A stretch of 55,468 bases of DNA from a virus. Within the stretch, counting starts at the first letter, position 1, and each line of letters begins with the position of its first letter. The stretch is from positions 1 to 55,468 of the IMG/VR virus record IMGVR_UViG_3300025401_000034. The stretch is one strand, 5' to 3'. The notes beneath the pieces are model-generated. The model was not told the DNA's origin. It did not search any database and worked only from the letters and a program-made list of their open reading frames with translations. Made by a program: the position numbers and the translations under genes. Below, in pieces: positions 47,660 to 55,468 of the stretch.

Positions 47660-50157
47660 ATAAAGGTTTATACCAAGCGCCGCAAGGCCTAGAAACGCTG
47701 ACTCAGAACGAGCCAGATATTGAAATTGAAATTGAAGATCCAGAAGCGGTTCATATCGCTGGTGATGGTTTTGAGCTTGACATCGAGAAGATGGGTGAAG
47801 TTGATGGTAGCGAAGAGTTTAACGCTAACTTAGCGGAAGAGCTTGATGGCGGCGCACTAGAGTCCCTTGCGTCTGAACTAACAGAAGATATTGATAACGA
47901 CTTAACTTCCAGAAAAGACTGGGAGCAGATGTATAAGGACGGTATTACCCTGCTTGGTTTGAAATTTGAAGAGCGCGTAGAACCATGGGATGGTGCTTGT
48001 GGTGTATTCCACCCAATGATTACAGAAGCTGTTGTACGTTTCCAGTCAGAAACAATTATGGAGACTTTCCCTGCTAAGGGGCCAGTGCGTACTCAGATTA
48101 TTGGTAAAGAGACCCGCGAAAAAATGGAAGCGGCCCAGCGTGTCGAAGCTGACATGAATTACCAGTTAACAGAAAAAATGCCTGAGTTCAGAAATGAGCA
48201 TGAGCGCATGTTGTGGAACTTGCCATCTGCTGGTTCTGCGTTTAAAAAAGTGTACTATGACCCAAGCATCGGCCGTCAGATTTCAATTTTTATTCCAGCC
48301 GAAGATATTATGTTGCCTTACGGCGCGAGTGAGATTGCTTCATGCCACCGTGTTACGCATCGTATGCGTAAAACAAAACAGGACATCATTAAGTTACAAC
48401 GCGCTGGGTTTTACATGGACGTTGAGCTTGGTGAGCCACAGAAGTTCCGCACTGAGATTCAAGAAAAGAAAGATAAAGAGACCGGCTTTACAGCTACTTA
48501 CGACGACCGCTTTGAGTTATACGAAGCACACGTTGATTTAAATTTGCCAGGTTTTGAAGATAAGGACGAAGATGGAGAAGAAACAGGCATTGCGCTCCCA
48601 TATGTTGTCACTATGGTACGCGGCACAAACCAGATTTTGTCGATTCGTAGAAACTGGAAAGAAGAAGATCCGCTACGGCTTAAGAGACAGCACTTTGTTC
48701 ATTATCAGTATATTCCTGGTTACGGCGCCTATGGTTTCGGTTTGTTCCATCTTGTTGGTGGGTTTGCTAAATCTGCCACTTCCATCTTGCGCCAACTCGT
48801 TGACGCAGGGACCTTATCGAATCTGCCGGGTGGCTTAAAGTCTCGCGGGTTACGTATTAAAGGAGATGACACTCCGATTGCTCCAGGTGAATTCCGTGAC
48901 GTAGATGTTGGTTCAGGAACAATTCGCGATAACATTCTGCCATTGCCGTACAAAGAACCATCTGCTGTTTTAGCTGGTTTGATGGATAAGATTATTGAAG
49001 AAGGTCGTCGCTTCGCGGCTACTTCTGATATGCAGGTCTCTGACATGTCGGCTAACGCCCCTGTTGGTACTACTTTGGCTATCTTGGAGCGTACTCTCAA
49101 GGTTATGTCAGCTGTTCAGGCTCGCGTACACTACGCACTGCGTCAAGAACTTAAATTGCTTGCGGGTATTATCCGTGACTACACAGACGACGAGTACAAC
49201 TATGAGCCAGAGCATGGCGACATGCAGGTTAAGCGGGCTGACTACAAACACGTAGACATCCTACCAGTATCAGACCCCAACGCGGCCACACTGTCTCAAC
49301 GTGTTGTCCAGTATCAAGCGGTTATTCAGTTAGCCCAGTCAGCTCCACAGATTTACAACTTACCAGAACTACACCGTCAGATGCTAGACGTGCTTGGTAT
49401 TAAGAATGCTGACAAGCTAGTTCCACTTGATGATGACCAAAAACCGAAAGATCCTGTAAGCGAAAATATGGCTGCACTAAAAGGCAAGCCAATGAAAGCG
49501 TTTATGTTCCAGGATCACGAAGCTCATATCAAGGTCCACCAGATGGCTATGCAAGACCCGATTGTTCAACAGCTTATCGGCCAAAACCCACAAGTTCAAG
49601 TAATTATGGGTGCAATGCAGGCTCATATTGCTGAGCACGTTGGTTATGCATACCGCCAGAAGATTGAAGACGCAATGGGCGCTTCGCTCCCATCACCAAA
49701 AGAAGAGCTATCACCAGATTTGGAAGTTCAACTTTCTCGTTTGATTGCGGAAGCAGCTCCTCAAGTATTGGCTCAATCTCAAGCTACGGCTGCCCAACAG
49801 CAAGCCCAGCAAAATGCGCAAGACCCAGTAATGCAAGCTGAGTTGATTGATCAGCAAGTTAAACAAGGTGAGTTGCAACGCAAGGTTGCTAAAGACAAAG
49901 CTGATGAACAGTTTAGAGCTCAAGAACTTGCGCTTAAAGCACAGGAACTGCAGTCTAAGAAGGTTCAAGCGGGCGTTACAACGGCCACTAACTTTATCAA
50001 CCAGCAACAGCAGCACCAAAACGCTAAACGTCAAACTTTAACTTCCGGTGCTTTGCAGTTGGCACAATTAGCGCAGCAAGCTCATGAACATAGAATAGAT
50101 ACAGCTACCGACTTATTATCCCAGCAGCAAAAACCTAAAGGAGATACTACCAAGTGA
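47650..50157 (+). CDS. Portal protein
   Basis: An 835-residue protein downstream of TerL. The central part carries portal-like features: WDGACGVFHPMITEAVVRFQ near residue 115, RYIPGYGAYGFGLFHLVGG-type segments near 355, and a long C-terminal helix region. Residues about 700-835 are Gln/Ala-rich coiled coil. Large size and location indicate the dodecameric DNA-entry ring of a podovirus-like head. A motif-level match is moderate; synteny is strong. Confidence 0.85.
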   Translation: MPVDKGLYQAPQGLETLTQNEPDIEIEIEDPEAVHIAGDGFELDIEKMGEVDGSEEFNANLAEELDGGALESLASELTEDIDNDLTSRKDWEQMYKDGITLLGLKFEERVEPWDGACGVFHPMITEAVVRFQSETIMETFPAKGPVRTQIIGKETREKMEAAQRVEADMNYQLTEKMPEFRNEHERMLWNLPSAGSAFKKVYYDPSIGRQISIFIPAEDIMLPYGASEIASCHRVTHRMRKTKQDIIKLQRAGFYMDVELGEPQKFRTEIQEKKDKETGFTATYDDRFELYEAHVDLNLPGFEDKDEDGEETGIALPYVVTMVRGTNQILSIRRNWKEEDPLRLKRQHFVHYQYIPGYGAYGFGLFHLVGGFAKSATSILRQLVDAGTLSNLPGGLKSRGLRIKGDDTPIAPGEFRDVDVGSGTIRDNILPLPYKEPSAVLAGLMDKIIEEGRRFAATSDMQVSDMSANAPVGTTLAILERTLKVMSAVQARVHYALRQELKLLAGIIRDYTDDEYNYEPEHGDMQVKRADYKHVDILPVSDPNAATLSQRVVQYQAVIQLAQSAPQIYNLPELHRQMLDVLGIKNADKLVPLDDDQKPKDPVSENMAALKGKPMKAFMFQDHEAHIKVHQMAMQDPIVQQLIGQNPQVQVIMGAMQAHIAEHVGYAYRQKIEDAMGASLPSPKEELSPDLEVQLSRLIAEAAPQVLAQSQATAAQQQAQQNAQDPVMQAELIDQQVKQGELQRKVAKDKADEQFRAQELALKAQELQSKKVQAGVTTATNFINQQQQHQNAKRQTLTSGALQLAQLAQQAHEHRIDTATDLLSQQQKPKGDTTK

Positions 50158-50363
50158 TGGACCTACTCACGGCTGATTTCATAGCCGCAATGCGTGATAA
50201 GTTGCGCACAGATATGAATAACTACACTGACGATTTGGCAAACGGACAGTGCACAAGTTTTGACCAATACAAAGAGCTCTGCGGCGTGATTCGAGGCCTA
50301 GCGTTTGCAGAGCGCCACTTACTTGACCTCGCTGACCACATGAAAGAAGACAACGATGAGTGA
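50154..50363 (+). CDS. Small helical protein
   Basis: A 69-residue helical protein (FIAAMRDKLRTDMNNYTDDL, then CGVIRGLAFAERHLLDLADH). It overlaps the portal by four bases and the GroES-like gene by eight. It resembles small capsid-module proteins, with no known function. Confidence 0.6.
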   Translation: MMDLLTADFIAAMRDKLRTDMNNYTDDLANGQCTSFDQYKELCGVIRGLAFAERHLLDLADHMKEDNDE

Positions 50364-50808
50364 CACCATCGCTTTACCCCCACAAGGGCTAGTATTACCG
50401 GATGGCAGTTTGCATTCGCTAGAAGCAGTAAATGAAGTAGCAGAGCCAACACCTGAAGAAGTTCAGGCACAGATGGCAAAGCAGTTACCAGAACCCCGCG
50501 GTTGGAGGATTTTGTGCTCGTTAGTAACGGTTGCAGATCAATACGACAGCGGTTTGCTCAAAGCTGATGAGACAAAGAAGATTGAGGAGTTGACTTCCCC
50601 AGTACTGTTTGTCTTAAAAATGGGCGATCTGGCATACAAAGATGAGGCTAAATTTCCAACAGGTGCTTGGTGTAAAGAGGGCGATTTTGTAATTACTCGT
50701 CCTTATACGGGAACCAGGATCATGATTTATGGAAAAGAGTTTCGAGTAATCTACGATGACCAAGTAGAAGCAGTAGTCGAGGACCCAAGGGGAATTACGC
50801 GTGCGTAA
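50356..50808 (+). CDS. GroES-like co-chaperonin
   Basis: A 150-residue protein. After a disordered N-terminal region, residues about 47-145 match the Cpn10/GroES beta barrel: PRGWRILCSLV, a mobile-loop-like SGLLKADETKK, VLKMGDLAY, WCKEGDFVITRPYTG and FRVIYDDQVEAVV. Phage co-chaperonins (T4 gp31-like) pair with host GroEL to fold the capsid protein. Its place just before the scaffold and capsid genes supports this. Confidence 0.75.
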   Translation: MSDTIALPPQGLVLPDGSLHSLEAVNEVAEPTPEEVQAQMAKQLPEPRGWRILCSLVTVADQYDSGLLKADETKKIEELTSPVLFVLKMGDLAYKDEAKFPTGAWCKEGDFVITRPYTGTRIMIYGKEFRVIYDDQVEAVVEDPRGITRA

Positions 50809-51253
50809 TAGAACCGAATATCTTAGAGCTTGGAGAGCAGCAAACCCCGAAAAGGTTAAAGCGGCTAAACGAAAGTATTACTCTTCTGAAAAAGGTAAAG
50901 CACAAAAACGGAAAGAAGACGCAGCCTATGTAGTAGCTGGTGGTAAGGCAGCATATGAAAAACGTAGAAGTGCTAAACCGCTTTCTGAAGCTAGAAAACA
51001 AGCAAAACTAAGGTATCAGCTCGTTCGCCGTAGTTTTGAAAAAAATTTAGCAGAGCTTGATAGGCTAGTTCTTACTGAAGCGGTAGATCTTATGCGTAAG
51101 CGAAGTGCTATTACTGGCTTTTCTTGGCATGTAGATCATATTGTTCCGGTATCAAAAGGCGGAACAAGTGGTGCTAATAACCTGCAAGTTGTACCAGCTT
51201 TATGGAATCGCAAGAAATCCAACGCGCACACCGAGCGCTTTTTCGGTGCTTAA
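50801..51253 (+). CDS. HNH endonuclease in capsid module
   Basis: A 150-residue protein with a basic N-terminal helical region and a C-terminal HNH core (WHVDHIVPVSKGGTSG, NNLQVVPALWNRKKSN). GTG start overlaps the GroES-like gene. It interrupts the GroES-like and scaffold genes, consistent with a homing endonuclease. Nuclease residues appear intact. Confidence 0.85.
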   Translation: MRNRTEYLRAWRAANPEKVKAAKRKYYSSEKGKAQKRKEDAAYVVAGGKAAYEKRRSAKPLSEARKQAKLRYQLVRRSFEKNLAELDRLVLTEAVDLMRKRSAITGFSWHVDHIVPVSKGGTSGANNLQVVPALWNRKKSNAHTERFFGA

Positions 51254-51267
51254 AATAAGGAGCAAGT

Positions 51268-52239
51268 ATGGCGTATCAGTTTCCGGATGAGCAAGACGAT
51301 TTCGACAAAAAACCGGATGTCGAATTAGATGTAACTGCCGAAGGCGATGTTATTGAGGCGGATATCGTTGTTGAAGACGATACCCCTGAACAAGACCGCA
51401 AGGCCCAGCCCTTAAACCGTAATGTTGAAGATCCTTCTGACGAAGAGATCGAAGGCTACACTAAAGGCGTTCAATCCCGTATTAAAGAGCTTACCCATGC
51501 CCGTCATGACGAGCGCCGTGCAAAAGAAGCAGCACAACGCGAACGTGAAGAAGCCATTCGTTTAGCGCAACAAGCCTTGGAAGAAAACAAAAAACTGAAG
51601 CAGTACGTTCAGTCTGGCGAGACTTCCTATCAGGAAATGATGCGCGAAAAAGCTGAGGCCGAGTTAAATAGTGCACGTGATAAGTTCAAAAAAGCGTCCG
51701 AAGAGTACGATTCTGAAGCCCTTCTAGCAGCACAAGAAGCGCTGACTGAAGCTAAGATGAAAATTGAAGCAGCAAAAAATTTTCGTCCAAGTACTTTACA
51801 AGCTCAAGAAAATGATGTACAAATACAACATACGGCTCCAGATGTACCCAAGCCCGACGAAAAAACCTTGCGCTGGCAAGCAAAAAACCAGTGGTTCGGT
51901 TCTCCTGGGTACGAAGAGATGACGGCTTTTGCATTAGGCCTGCATCAAAAATTGGTTGCCACGGGTTTCGATCCGCGTAGTGAAGAATACTTCGAGAAAA
52001 TTGATTCTCGCTTAAAGTCTGTGTTCCCTGATTTGCTTCAGGATGACGAACCAGCTAGCCGTAGAACCGGTGAACCTAGTAAAAAGCCGGCAACAGTCGT
52101 GGCTTCTGCTACCCGTTCAACGGGAGCAAAGAAAACTATCAAACTTACAGCAACCCAAGCGGCTCTCGCTGACAAGTTAGGTATCCCACGTGAATTGTAT
52201 GCTAAGGAATTTTTAAAACAGGAGGCCCGTAATGGCTAA
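51268..52239 (+). CDS. Capsid scaffold protein
   Basis: A 323-residue acidic then highly charged helical protein. Its N-terminus is Asp/Glu-rich; residues about 65-180 are coiled coil (KEAAQREREEAIRLAQQALE); the C-terminus is basic. This is the typical composition of scaffolds that guide procapsid assembly and then leave. It lies directly upstream of the capsid gene cluster with a good AAGGAGCAAGT ribosome site. Confidence 0.75.
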   Translation: MAYQFPDEQDDFDKKPDVELDVTAEGDVIEADIVVEDDTPEQDRKAQPLNRNVEDPSDEEIEGYTKGVQSRIKELTHARHDERRAKEAAQREREEAIRLAQQALEENKKLKQYVQSGETSYQEMMREKAEAELNSARDKFKKASEEYDSEALLAAQEALTEAKMKIEAAKNFRPSTLQAQENDVQIQHTAPDVPKPDEKTLRWQAKNQWFGSPGYEEMTAFALGLHQKLVATGFDPRSEEYFEKIDSRLKSVFPDLLQDDEPASRRTGEPSKKPATVVASATRSTGAKKTIKLTATQAALADKLGIPRELYAKEFLKQEARNG

Positions 52240-52684
52240 TACTCGTAACTCACGCGATCTCGAGAATCGCGAAAAAGCTTCAACCCGTCCAGTTTACCGC
52301 CCAGCGGCAACTCTCCCTGATCCTACTCCAGAACCTGGTTATAGCTTCAGATGGGTCGCTAAAGAGGTATTAGGACAAGCGGTTCCAACTAACGTTTCCC
52401 AAAAGTTTCGTGATGGTTGGGTACCGGTTAAAGCAGTGGATCATCCAGAACTTATGATTGTGGGCGATCCAAACGGAAATGTAGAGATCGGTGGTTTGAT
52501 CTTGTGCAAAATCTTAACTGAGCAGCTCGCAGCACAAAAAGAGTACTACGAGTCACAAGCACAAAATCAGATGGATTCGGTTGATAACCATTTCATGCGT
52601 AATAACGATGCACGTATGCCTTTATATAGTGAGCGTAAAAGCACAGTAAGTAAGGGTGGCGGCTTCGGAAGTGGTACACGTTAA
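52232..52684 (+). CDS. Capsid-module hypothetical protein
   Basis: A 150-residue protein overlapping the scaffold gene by eight bases. The centre (GYSFRWVAKEVLGQAVPTNV, FRDGWVPVKAVDHPELMIVG) is a conserved-type domain between scaffold and capsid genes in related phages. A role in capsid assembly or maturation is likely from context only. Confidence 0.6.
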   Translation: MANTRNSRDLENREKASTRPVYRPAATLPDPTPEPGYSFRWVAKEVLGQAVPTNVSQKFRDGWVPVKAVDHPELMIVGDPNGNVEIGGLILCKILTEQLAAQKEYYESQAQNQMDSVDNHFMRNNDARMPLYSERKSTVSKGGGFGSGTR

Positions 52685-52705
52685 TTAATTTTTTAGGAGA
52701 CCTTT

Positions 52706-53362
52706 ATGTCTACAGTATCAAGTCCTTATGGACTAAAACCTGTTAGCCTGATTGGTGGTCAATCCTTCACTGGCGGCACAATCCGCGAGTATTTACTGAC
52801 TACTAACAACACTGCGCCAATTTACACTGGCGACTTAGTGCAATTAGGCGCGTCCGTTGCTGGACAACCAACTGTTGTAGCTGCAACCCCAACAACTAGC
52901 TCTGCTGGTATTGCTGGTGTTTGCGTTGGCGTTCGCTACCAGTTATCTGGTCAGCAACTTGGCTATCCTTTGTATGCAGAGTATTTACCTGCAAACGCTG
53001 TGACAGCTGGTTACACCAACATTTTCATCCGCGTTGTTGAAGATCCAGATCAACTGTATCAAGTACAGTCTTTGGGTTCTGTTGGCTACGGCTCAATCGG
53101 CAAAACAGTTGCTTTGGCAAACTTTACTGCTGGTACAGGCTCTACAACTGGTAATAGCACTTCTGGTAACTCAGTTGTTGCATTGTCAGCTACTATTGCT
53201 AACACAAACGCGTTGGCTGTTAAGATTGTTGATTTGGTTAACTCCAGCTCTACATTCGGCGGCAACTTCCCTTCTAACCCCGGTGACGCATATACCGATT
53301 GCATCGTTAAGTTGAACTTTGGCGTGCATCAGTACTATCAGTCCGCTGGTACATCTAACTAA
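52706..53362 (+). CDS. Capsid-associated/decoration protein
   Basis: A 218-residue beta-rich protein (SPYGLKPVSLIGGQSFTGG start; Ala/Thr/Ser-rich interior). It lies immediately before the major capsid gene. Similar proteins are head decoration or accessory shell proteins. A TTAGGAGACC ribosome site precedes the start, suggesting strong expression. The exact role is inferred. Confidence 0.7.
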   Translation: MSTVSSPYGLKPVSLIGGQSFTGGTIREYLLTTNNTAPIYTGDLVQLGASVAGQPTVVAATPTTSSAGIAGVCVGVRYQLSGQQLGYPLYAEYLPANAVTAGYTNIFIRVVEDPDQLYQVQSLGSVGYGSIGKTVALANFTAGTGSTTGNSTSGNSVVALSATIANTNALAVKIVDLVNSSSTFGGNFPSNPGDAYTDCIVKLNFGVHQYYQSAGTSN

Positions 53363-53377
53363 TAAAGGAGCTATAAC

Positions 53378-54289
53378 ATGGCTATTTCACGTTCACAGCT
53401 CTTAAAAGAGTTACTCCCAGGACTAAACGCGTTGTTCGGTTTAGAGTACAAGCGCTATGGCGAAGAGCATAAAGAGATTTATGAGATCGAAGCCTCTGAG
53501 CGTTCATTTGAAGAAGAGACAAAACTGTCTGGTTTCTCAGCCGCTCCGGTTAAGAACGAAGGCGGTGCAATTTCTTACGATAATGCACAAGAAGCTTTTA
53601 CAGCTCGCTACTCACACGAAACTATCGCTTTGGGCTTCTCAATCACTGAAGAAGCGATTGAAGATAACTTGTATGACTCTTTGTCTGCTCGTTACACCAA
53701 AGCATTGGCTCGCGCTATGTCTTACACCAAGCAAGTTAAAGGTGCTTCTGTATTGAATAACGGTTTCAGCTCTAGCTACCTTGGTGGCGACGGTGTTGCA
53801 TTGTTCTCTACAGCCCATCCATTGGTAAACGGTGGTACAAACAGCAATACTGCTGCTACCCCTGTTGATTTGAACGAGACTTCTTTGGAAGCCGCAACAA
53901 TTCAAATCGCTGCCTGGACTGATGAGCGCGGTCTCTTGATCGCTGCTAAGCCACGCAAACTGGTGATCCCACCTGCTTTGATGTTCGTTGCTACTCGTCT
54001 GTTGGAAACTAACCTCCGTGTTGGTACAAACAACAACGATATCAATGCATTGAAAAACAATGGCACAATCCCAGAAGGCTACGCTGTTAACCACTTCTTG
54101 ACCGATACAAACGCATGGTTTATTTTGACCGACGTTCCAAACGGCCTGAAAATGTTTGAGCGTACACCACTCCAGAATTCTATGGACGGTGACTTCGATA
54201 CTGGTAACGTTCGTTACAAGTCTCGTGAGCGTTACAGCTTCGGTTGGTCCGATCCCCTCGGAGCATGGGGCTCAAGCGGTTCATTCTAA
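53378..54289 (+). CDS. Major capsid protein
   Basis: A 303-residue protein of the Mu gpT/HK97-fold group: an E-loop-like N-terminal part (EASERSFEEETKLSGFSAAP), a YSHETIALGFSITEEAIEDN spine helix region, and the C-terminal segment (PNGLKMFERTPLQNSMDGDF). Codon choice is regular and an AAAGGAG site precedes ATG, fitting high expression. A strong terminator follows 16 bases after the stop. Confidence 0.9.
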   Translation: MAISRSQLLKELLPGLNALFGLEYKRYGEEHKEIYEIEASERSFEEETKLSGFSAAPVKNEGGAISYDNAQEAFTARYSHETIALGFSITEEAIEDNLYDSLSARYTKALARAMSYTKQVKGASVLNNGFSSSYLGGDGVALFSTAHPLVNGGTNSNTAATPVDLNETSLEAATIQIAAWTDERGLLIAAKPRKLVIPPALMFVATRLLETNLRVGTNNNDINALKNNGTIPEGYAVNHFLTDTNAWFILTDVPNGLKMFERTPLQNSMDGDFDTGNVRYKSRERYSFGWSDPLGAWGSSGSF

Positions 54290-54305
54290 TCTGAATGTGC
54301 CCAAT

Positions 54306-54337
54306 AAAAACCCCAGCTCACAAGGCTGGGGTTTTTT
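54306..54337. terminator. Bidirectional intrinsic terminator after capsid gene
   Basis: AAAAA-CCCCAGC, a seven-base loop, GCTGGGG-TTTTTT. The 7-bp GC stem extends to 12 bp with A/T arms and gives U-runs in both directions. It ends the rightward capsid operon and the convergent HNH gene, whose stop codon lies within the loop. Confidence 0.9.
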
Positions 54338-54668
54338 CATCGTAGTGGAGTTTTCTGTGGCAGTTGGCGCATAACACGATACACTTTTTAACTTCTTTGT
54401 ACGCTTTGGTAAACATCTTGGAACTAATTAGAGCACTTACTTCATACTCTTTTTCGCTTGGGTTTATGTGGTGAAAGTCCATACAGGCTATGTGGTTCTC
54501 ATTACACCGAGCGCAATGCAGACTCCCCTTGAACAGATCCCACTTTTCTTTACCCCGCTTGGAGTTCTTGGTTGTGGTAGCTAAAACTTTCTCTTTGTTC
54601 TTTTCGTAGTACTTACGGCTATACTCGGCGTGCTTTTCTTTGCGTACTATAGGGTCTTTATAGGGCAT
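54318..54668 (-). CDS. HNH endonuclease
   Basis: A 116-residue protein with a basic N-terminus and an HNH core that also carries two zinc-knuckle pairs: CARCNENHIACMDFHHINP and CIVLCANCHRKLHY. The last residues are encoded by one arm of the shared terminator. It overlaps the proteasome-like gene by 11 bases and is likely another mobile endonuclease. Confidence 0.85.
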   Translation of the reverse strand: MPYKDPIVRKEKHAEYSRKYYEKNKEKVLATTTKNSKRGKEKWDLFKGSLHCARCNENHIACMDFHHINPSEKEYEVSALISSKMFTKAYKEVKKCIVLCANCHRKLHYDEKTPAL

Positions 54669-55095
54669 TTTTGTCGTCTAGGGAGTAGGTTTTAATTGGC
54701 TCGTGGCTATTTACATCTACATTACACGCCCATTTAACTGCTTCTTCTGCTGGTAACCCCATACGCATACACACTTCGGCAGCCATAGCCCCGCTACCGA
54801 TAGCCATAAAAGTTCTAACTCTTTCCCATTCAAGGTCATCCCCGCATGAGAAAAGGCCTTCTTTAGTTAGTTTTAAAAAAGAGCTGTCTGATTTTAGTTT
54901 TGGCTTCGTTTTGTTTTTCTTATTTAGGTAGTCCAGCACTTTTTCAGCATCGCAGTAATTACCCGCAACCCCCAGCCAGCCGCCGTCTATAGCAAATATC
55001 TTGTCTTCAAAATATTTAATACCAGCATCGCTATCTGTAAACTGGCTGTCCGCAACCAGTATTTTATTATTCCAGTCACCGATGATTGTTGTCAT
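54658..55095 (-). CDS. HslV/proteasome-like Ntn-hydrolase
   Basis: A 145-residue protein. I chose the ATG at 55095 because it gives the N-terminus M-TTIIGD, so Met removal would expose a Thr nucleophile as in HslV. Further matches are LVADSQ (Asp16), a DKIFAID segment (Lys32) and GSGAMAAEVC with an Ala-rich helix. Phage relatives of proteasome beta subunits are known but their substrates are not. A longer start at 55146 would hide the Thr. Confidence 0.75.
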   Translation of the reverse strand: MTTIIGDWNNKILVADSQFTDSDAGIKYFEDKIFAIDGGWLGVAGNYCDAEKVLDYLNKKNKTKPKLKSDSSFLKLTKEGLFSCGDDLEWERVRTFMAIGSGAMAAEVCMRMGLPAEEAVKWACNVDVNSHEPIKTYSLDDKNAL

Positions 55096-55207
55096 TTCTG
55101 TGGTACCTATCTTTTGGGTTATTGAGCATACTATTAATAAGCTCATCCATAGTACTAAACCACTGAATCACTTTCATGCCGTCGTGCTGCATGATTGTAA
55201 AGCTCAT
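55076..55207 (-). CDS. Tiny protein, paralogue of the one at 27.6 kb (43 aa)
   Basis: A 43-residue product that shares QHDGMKVIQWF and MLNNPKDRY with the 39-residue protein near 27.6 kb. Its ATG overlaps the previous stop as ATGA and its 3' end overlaps the Ntn-hydrolase start by 20 bases. The two copies border different genes, so the small gene travels or was duplicated alone. Function unknown. Confidence 0.65.
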   Translation of the reverse strand: MSFTIMQHDGMKVIQWFSTMDELINSMLNNPKDRYHRNDNNHR

Positions 55208-55350
55208 TTGGTAGCCATAATATATAAACCTACGTTGGAAAAAGCGTATCCGCTATATACCACCGCCATAGCCCAGTTACCTTTTATACCCTGCTCACAG
55301 GCGATGTATCCGTATATTAGCCCAGTCACTATAATAAGCCAGGAGCTCAT
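55204..55350 (-). CDS. Small membrane protein (48 aa)
   Basis: A 48-residue protein with two hydrophobic stretches (WLIIVTGLIYGYIA; AMAVVYSGYAFSNVGLYIM). GAAAGGA lies seven bases before the ATG. It is the first gene of the leftward three- to four-gene module. Function unknown. Confidence 0.6.
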   Translation of the reverse strand: MSSWLIIVTGLIYGYIACEQGIKGNWAMAVVYSGYAFSNVGLYIMATK

Positions 55351-55371
55351 TGGGTTCCTTTCGTTTTTTGA

Positions 55372-55377
55372 AGTATA
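55372..55377 (-). promoter_or_regulatory. Candidate leftward -10 (TATACT)
   Basis: TATACT on the minus strand, 22 bases before the first gene of the leftward module. It repeats the hexamer seen at other module starts. A fitting -35 is not obvious. Confidence 0.35.
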
Positions 55378-55395
55378 CCCATTTTACTAAAATAA

Positions 55396-55423
55396 TTGCA
55401 CAAATCGTAAAATAGTGTAGAAT
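55396..55423 (+). promoter_or_regulatory. Candidate rightward promoter at window edge
   Basis: TTGCAC, a 16-base spacer and TAGAAT. The -35 hexamer is identical to the one at 44884. It would drive genes beyond the right edge. From a TTG at 55440 the bases read M-L-I-P-P-L-P-Q-Q, which recalls tail-fibre N-termini, but too little is visible to call a gene. Confidence 0.45.
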
Positions 55424-55468
55424 TACAACAACTGGGTGATTGCTTATTCCGCCACTGCCCCAGCAGAC

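Noticed and set aside
55096-55146. Longer N-terminus of the Ntn-hydrolase
   Set aside because: The extension overlaps the tiny gene and would hide the Thr nucleophile expected after Met.
1-55468. tRNA genes, CRISPR arrays, insertion sequences, integrase or attachment sites
   Set aside because: I found no cloverleaf-like segment, regular spacer-repeat array, transposase or recombinase; the GGACAG repeats have irregular spacing.
1-55468. Closed circular genome joining right edge to left edge
   Set aside because: The possible frame starting at 55440 meets a stop soon after the join, and the repeat protein gains no start, so sequence is probably missing between the ends.

Overview
The window is a tailed double-stranded DNA phage genome (or most of one) with no bacterial chromosomal genes. 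Diagnostic genes are a large terminase, portal, scaffold and Mu/HK97-type capsid protein, a GH19 endolysin with a holin candidate and Rz/Rz1 spanins, a family A DNA polymerase, a primase-helicase and a 2492-residue giant virion protein. No tail sheath, tape measure or integrase is visible, so a podovirus-like lytic phage is the best guess. A Gram-negative host is implied by the two-component spanin; a freshwater betaproteobacterium is only my impression from gene style. The left edge cuts a tail gene and the right edge stops just after a possible rightward promoter, so some tail genes probably lie outside.

Layout. (1) 1-20.56 kb, rightward: repeat-rich tail/appendage proteins, the lysis cassette (split by an HNH gene), neck/virion proteins, internal proteins and the giant polyvalent protein. 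(2) 20.55-44.2 kb, leftward: a tightly overlapping early/replication block. It holds primase-helicase, a candidate ssDNA-binding protein, SNF2-type helicase, MazZ-like nucleotide pyrophosphohydrolase, Cas4-like nuclease, metallopeptidase, DNA polymerase, a stand-alone sigma region 4, VRR-NUC nuclease, several winged-helix/HTH regulators and many small unknown proteins. (3) Inside this block, 37.1-41.6 kb: an ATP-grasp ligase, a class II glutamine amidotransferase and a putative amidoligase with small membrane proteins, which looks like an uncharacterised peptide or small-molecule modification pathway. (4) 44.2-45.27 kb: a divergent control region with several repeat families, including four iteron-like 21-22 bp repeats, next to a promoter with an operator-like palindrome over its -35. 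(5) 45.27-54.3 kb, rightward: small and large terminase, portal, GroES-like protein, HNH gene, scaffold, capsid, ending in a strong bidirectional terminator. (6) 54.3-55.35 kb, leftward: a small module with an HNH gene, an HslV/proteasome-like Ntn-hydrolase and two tiny genes.

Unusual points. A family of seven 16-bp palindromes (GGACAG-N4-CTGTCC) is confined to 39.8-44.3 kb. It occurs in 5' leaders, just after stop codons and in-frame inside genes. Six HNH/GIY-YIG endonuclease-type genes are scattered through the genome. At least twelve genes of 57 residues or fewer are supported by start/stop overlaps, ribosome binding sites or recognisable signal sequences.
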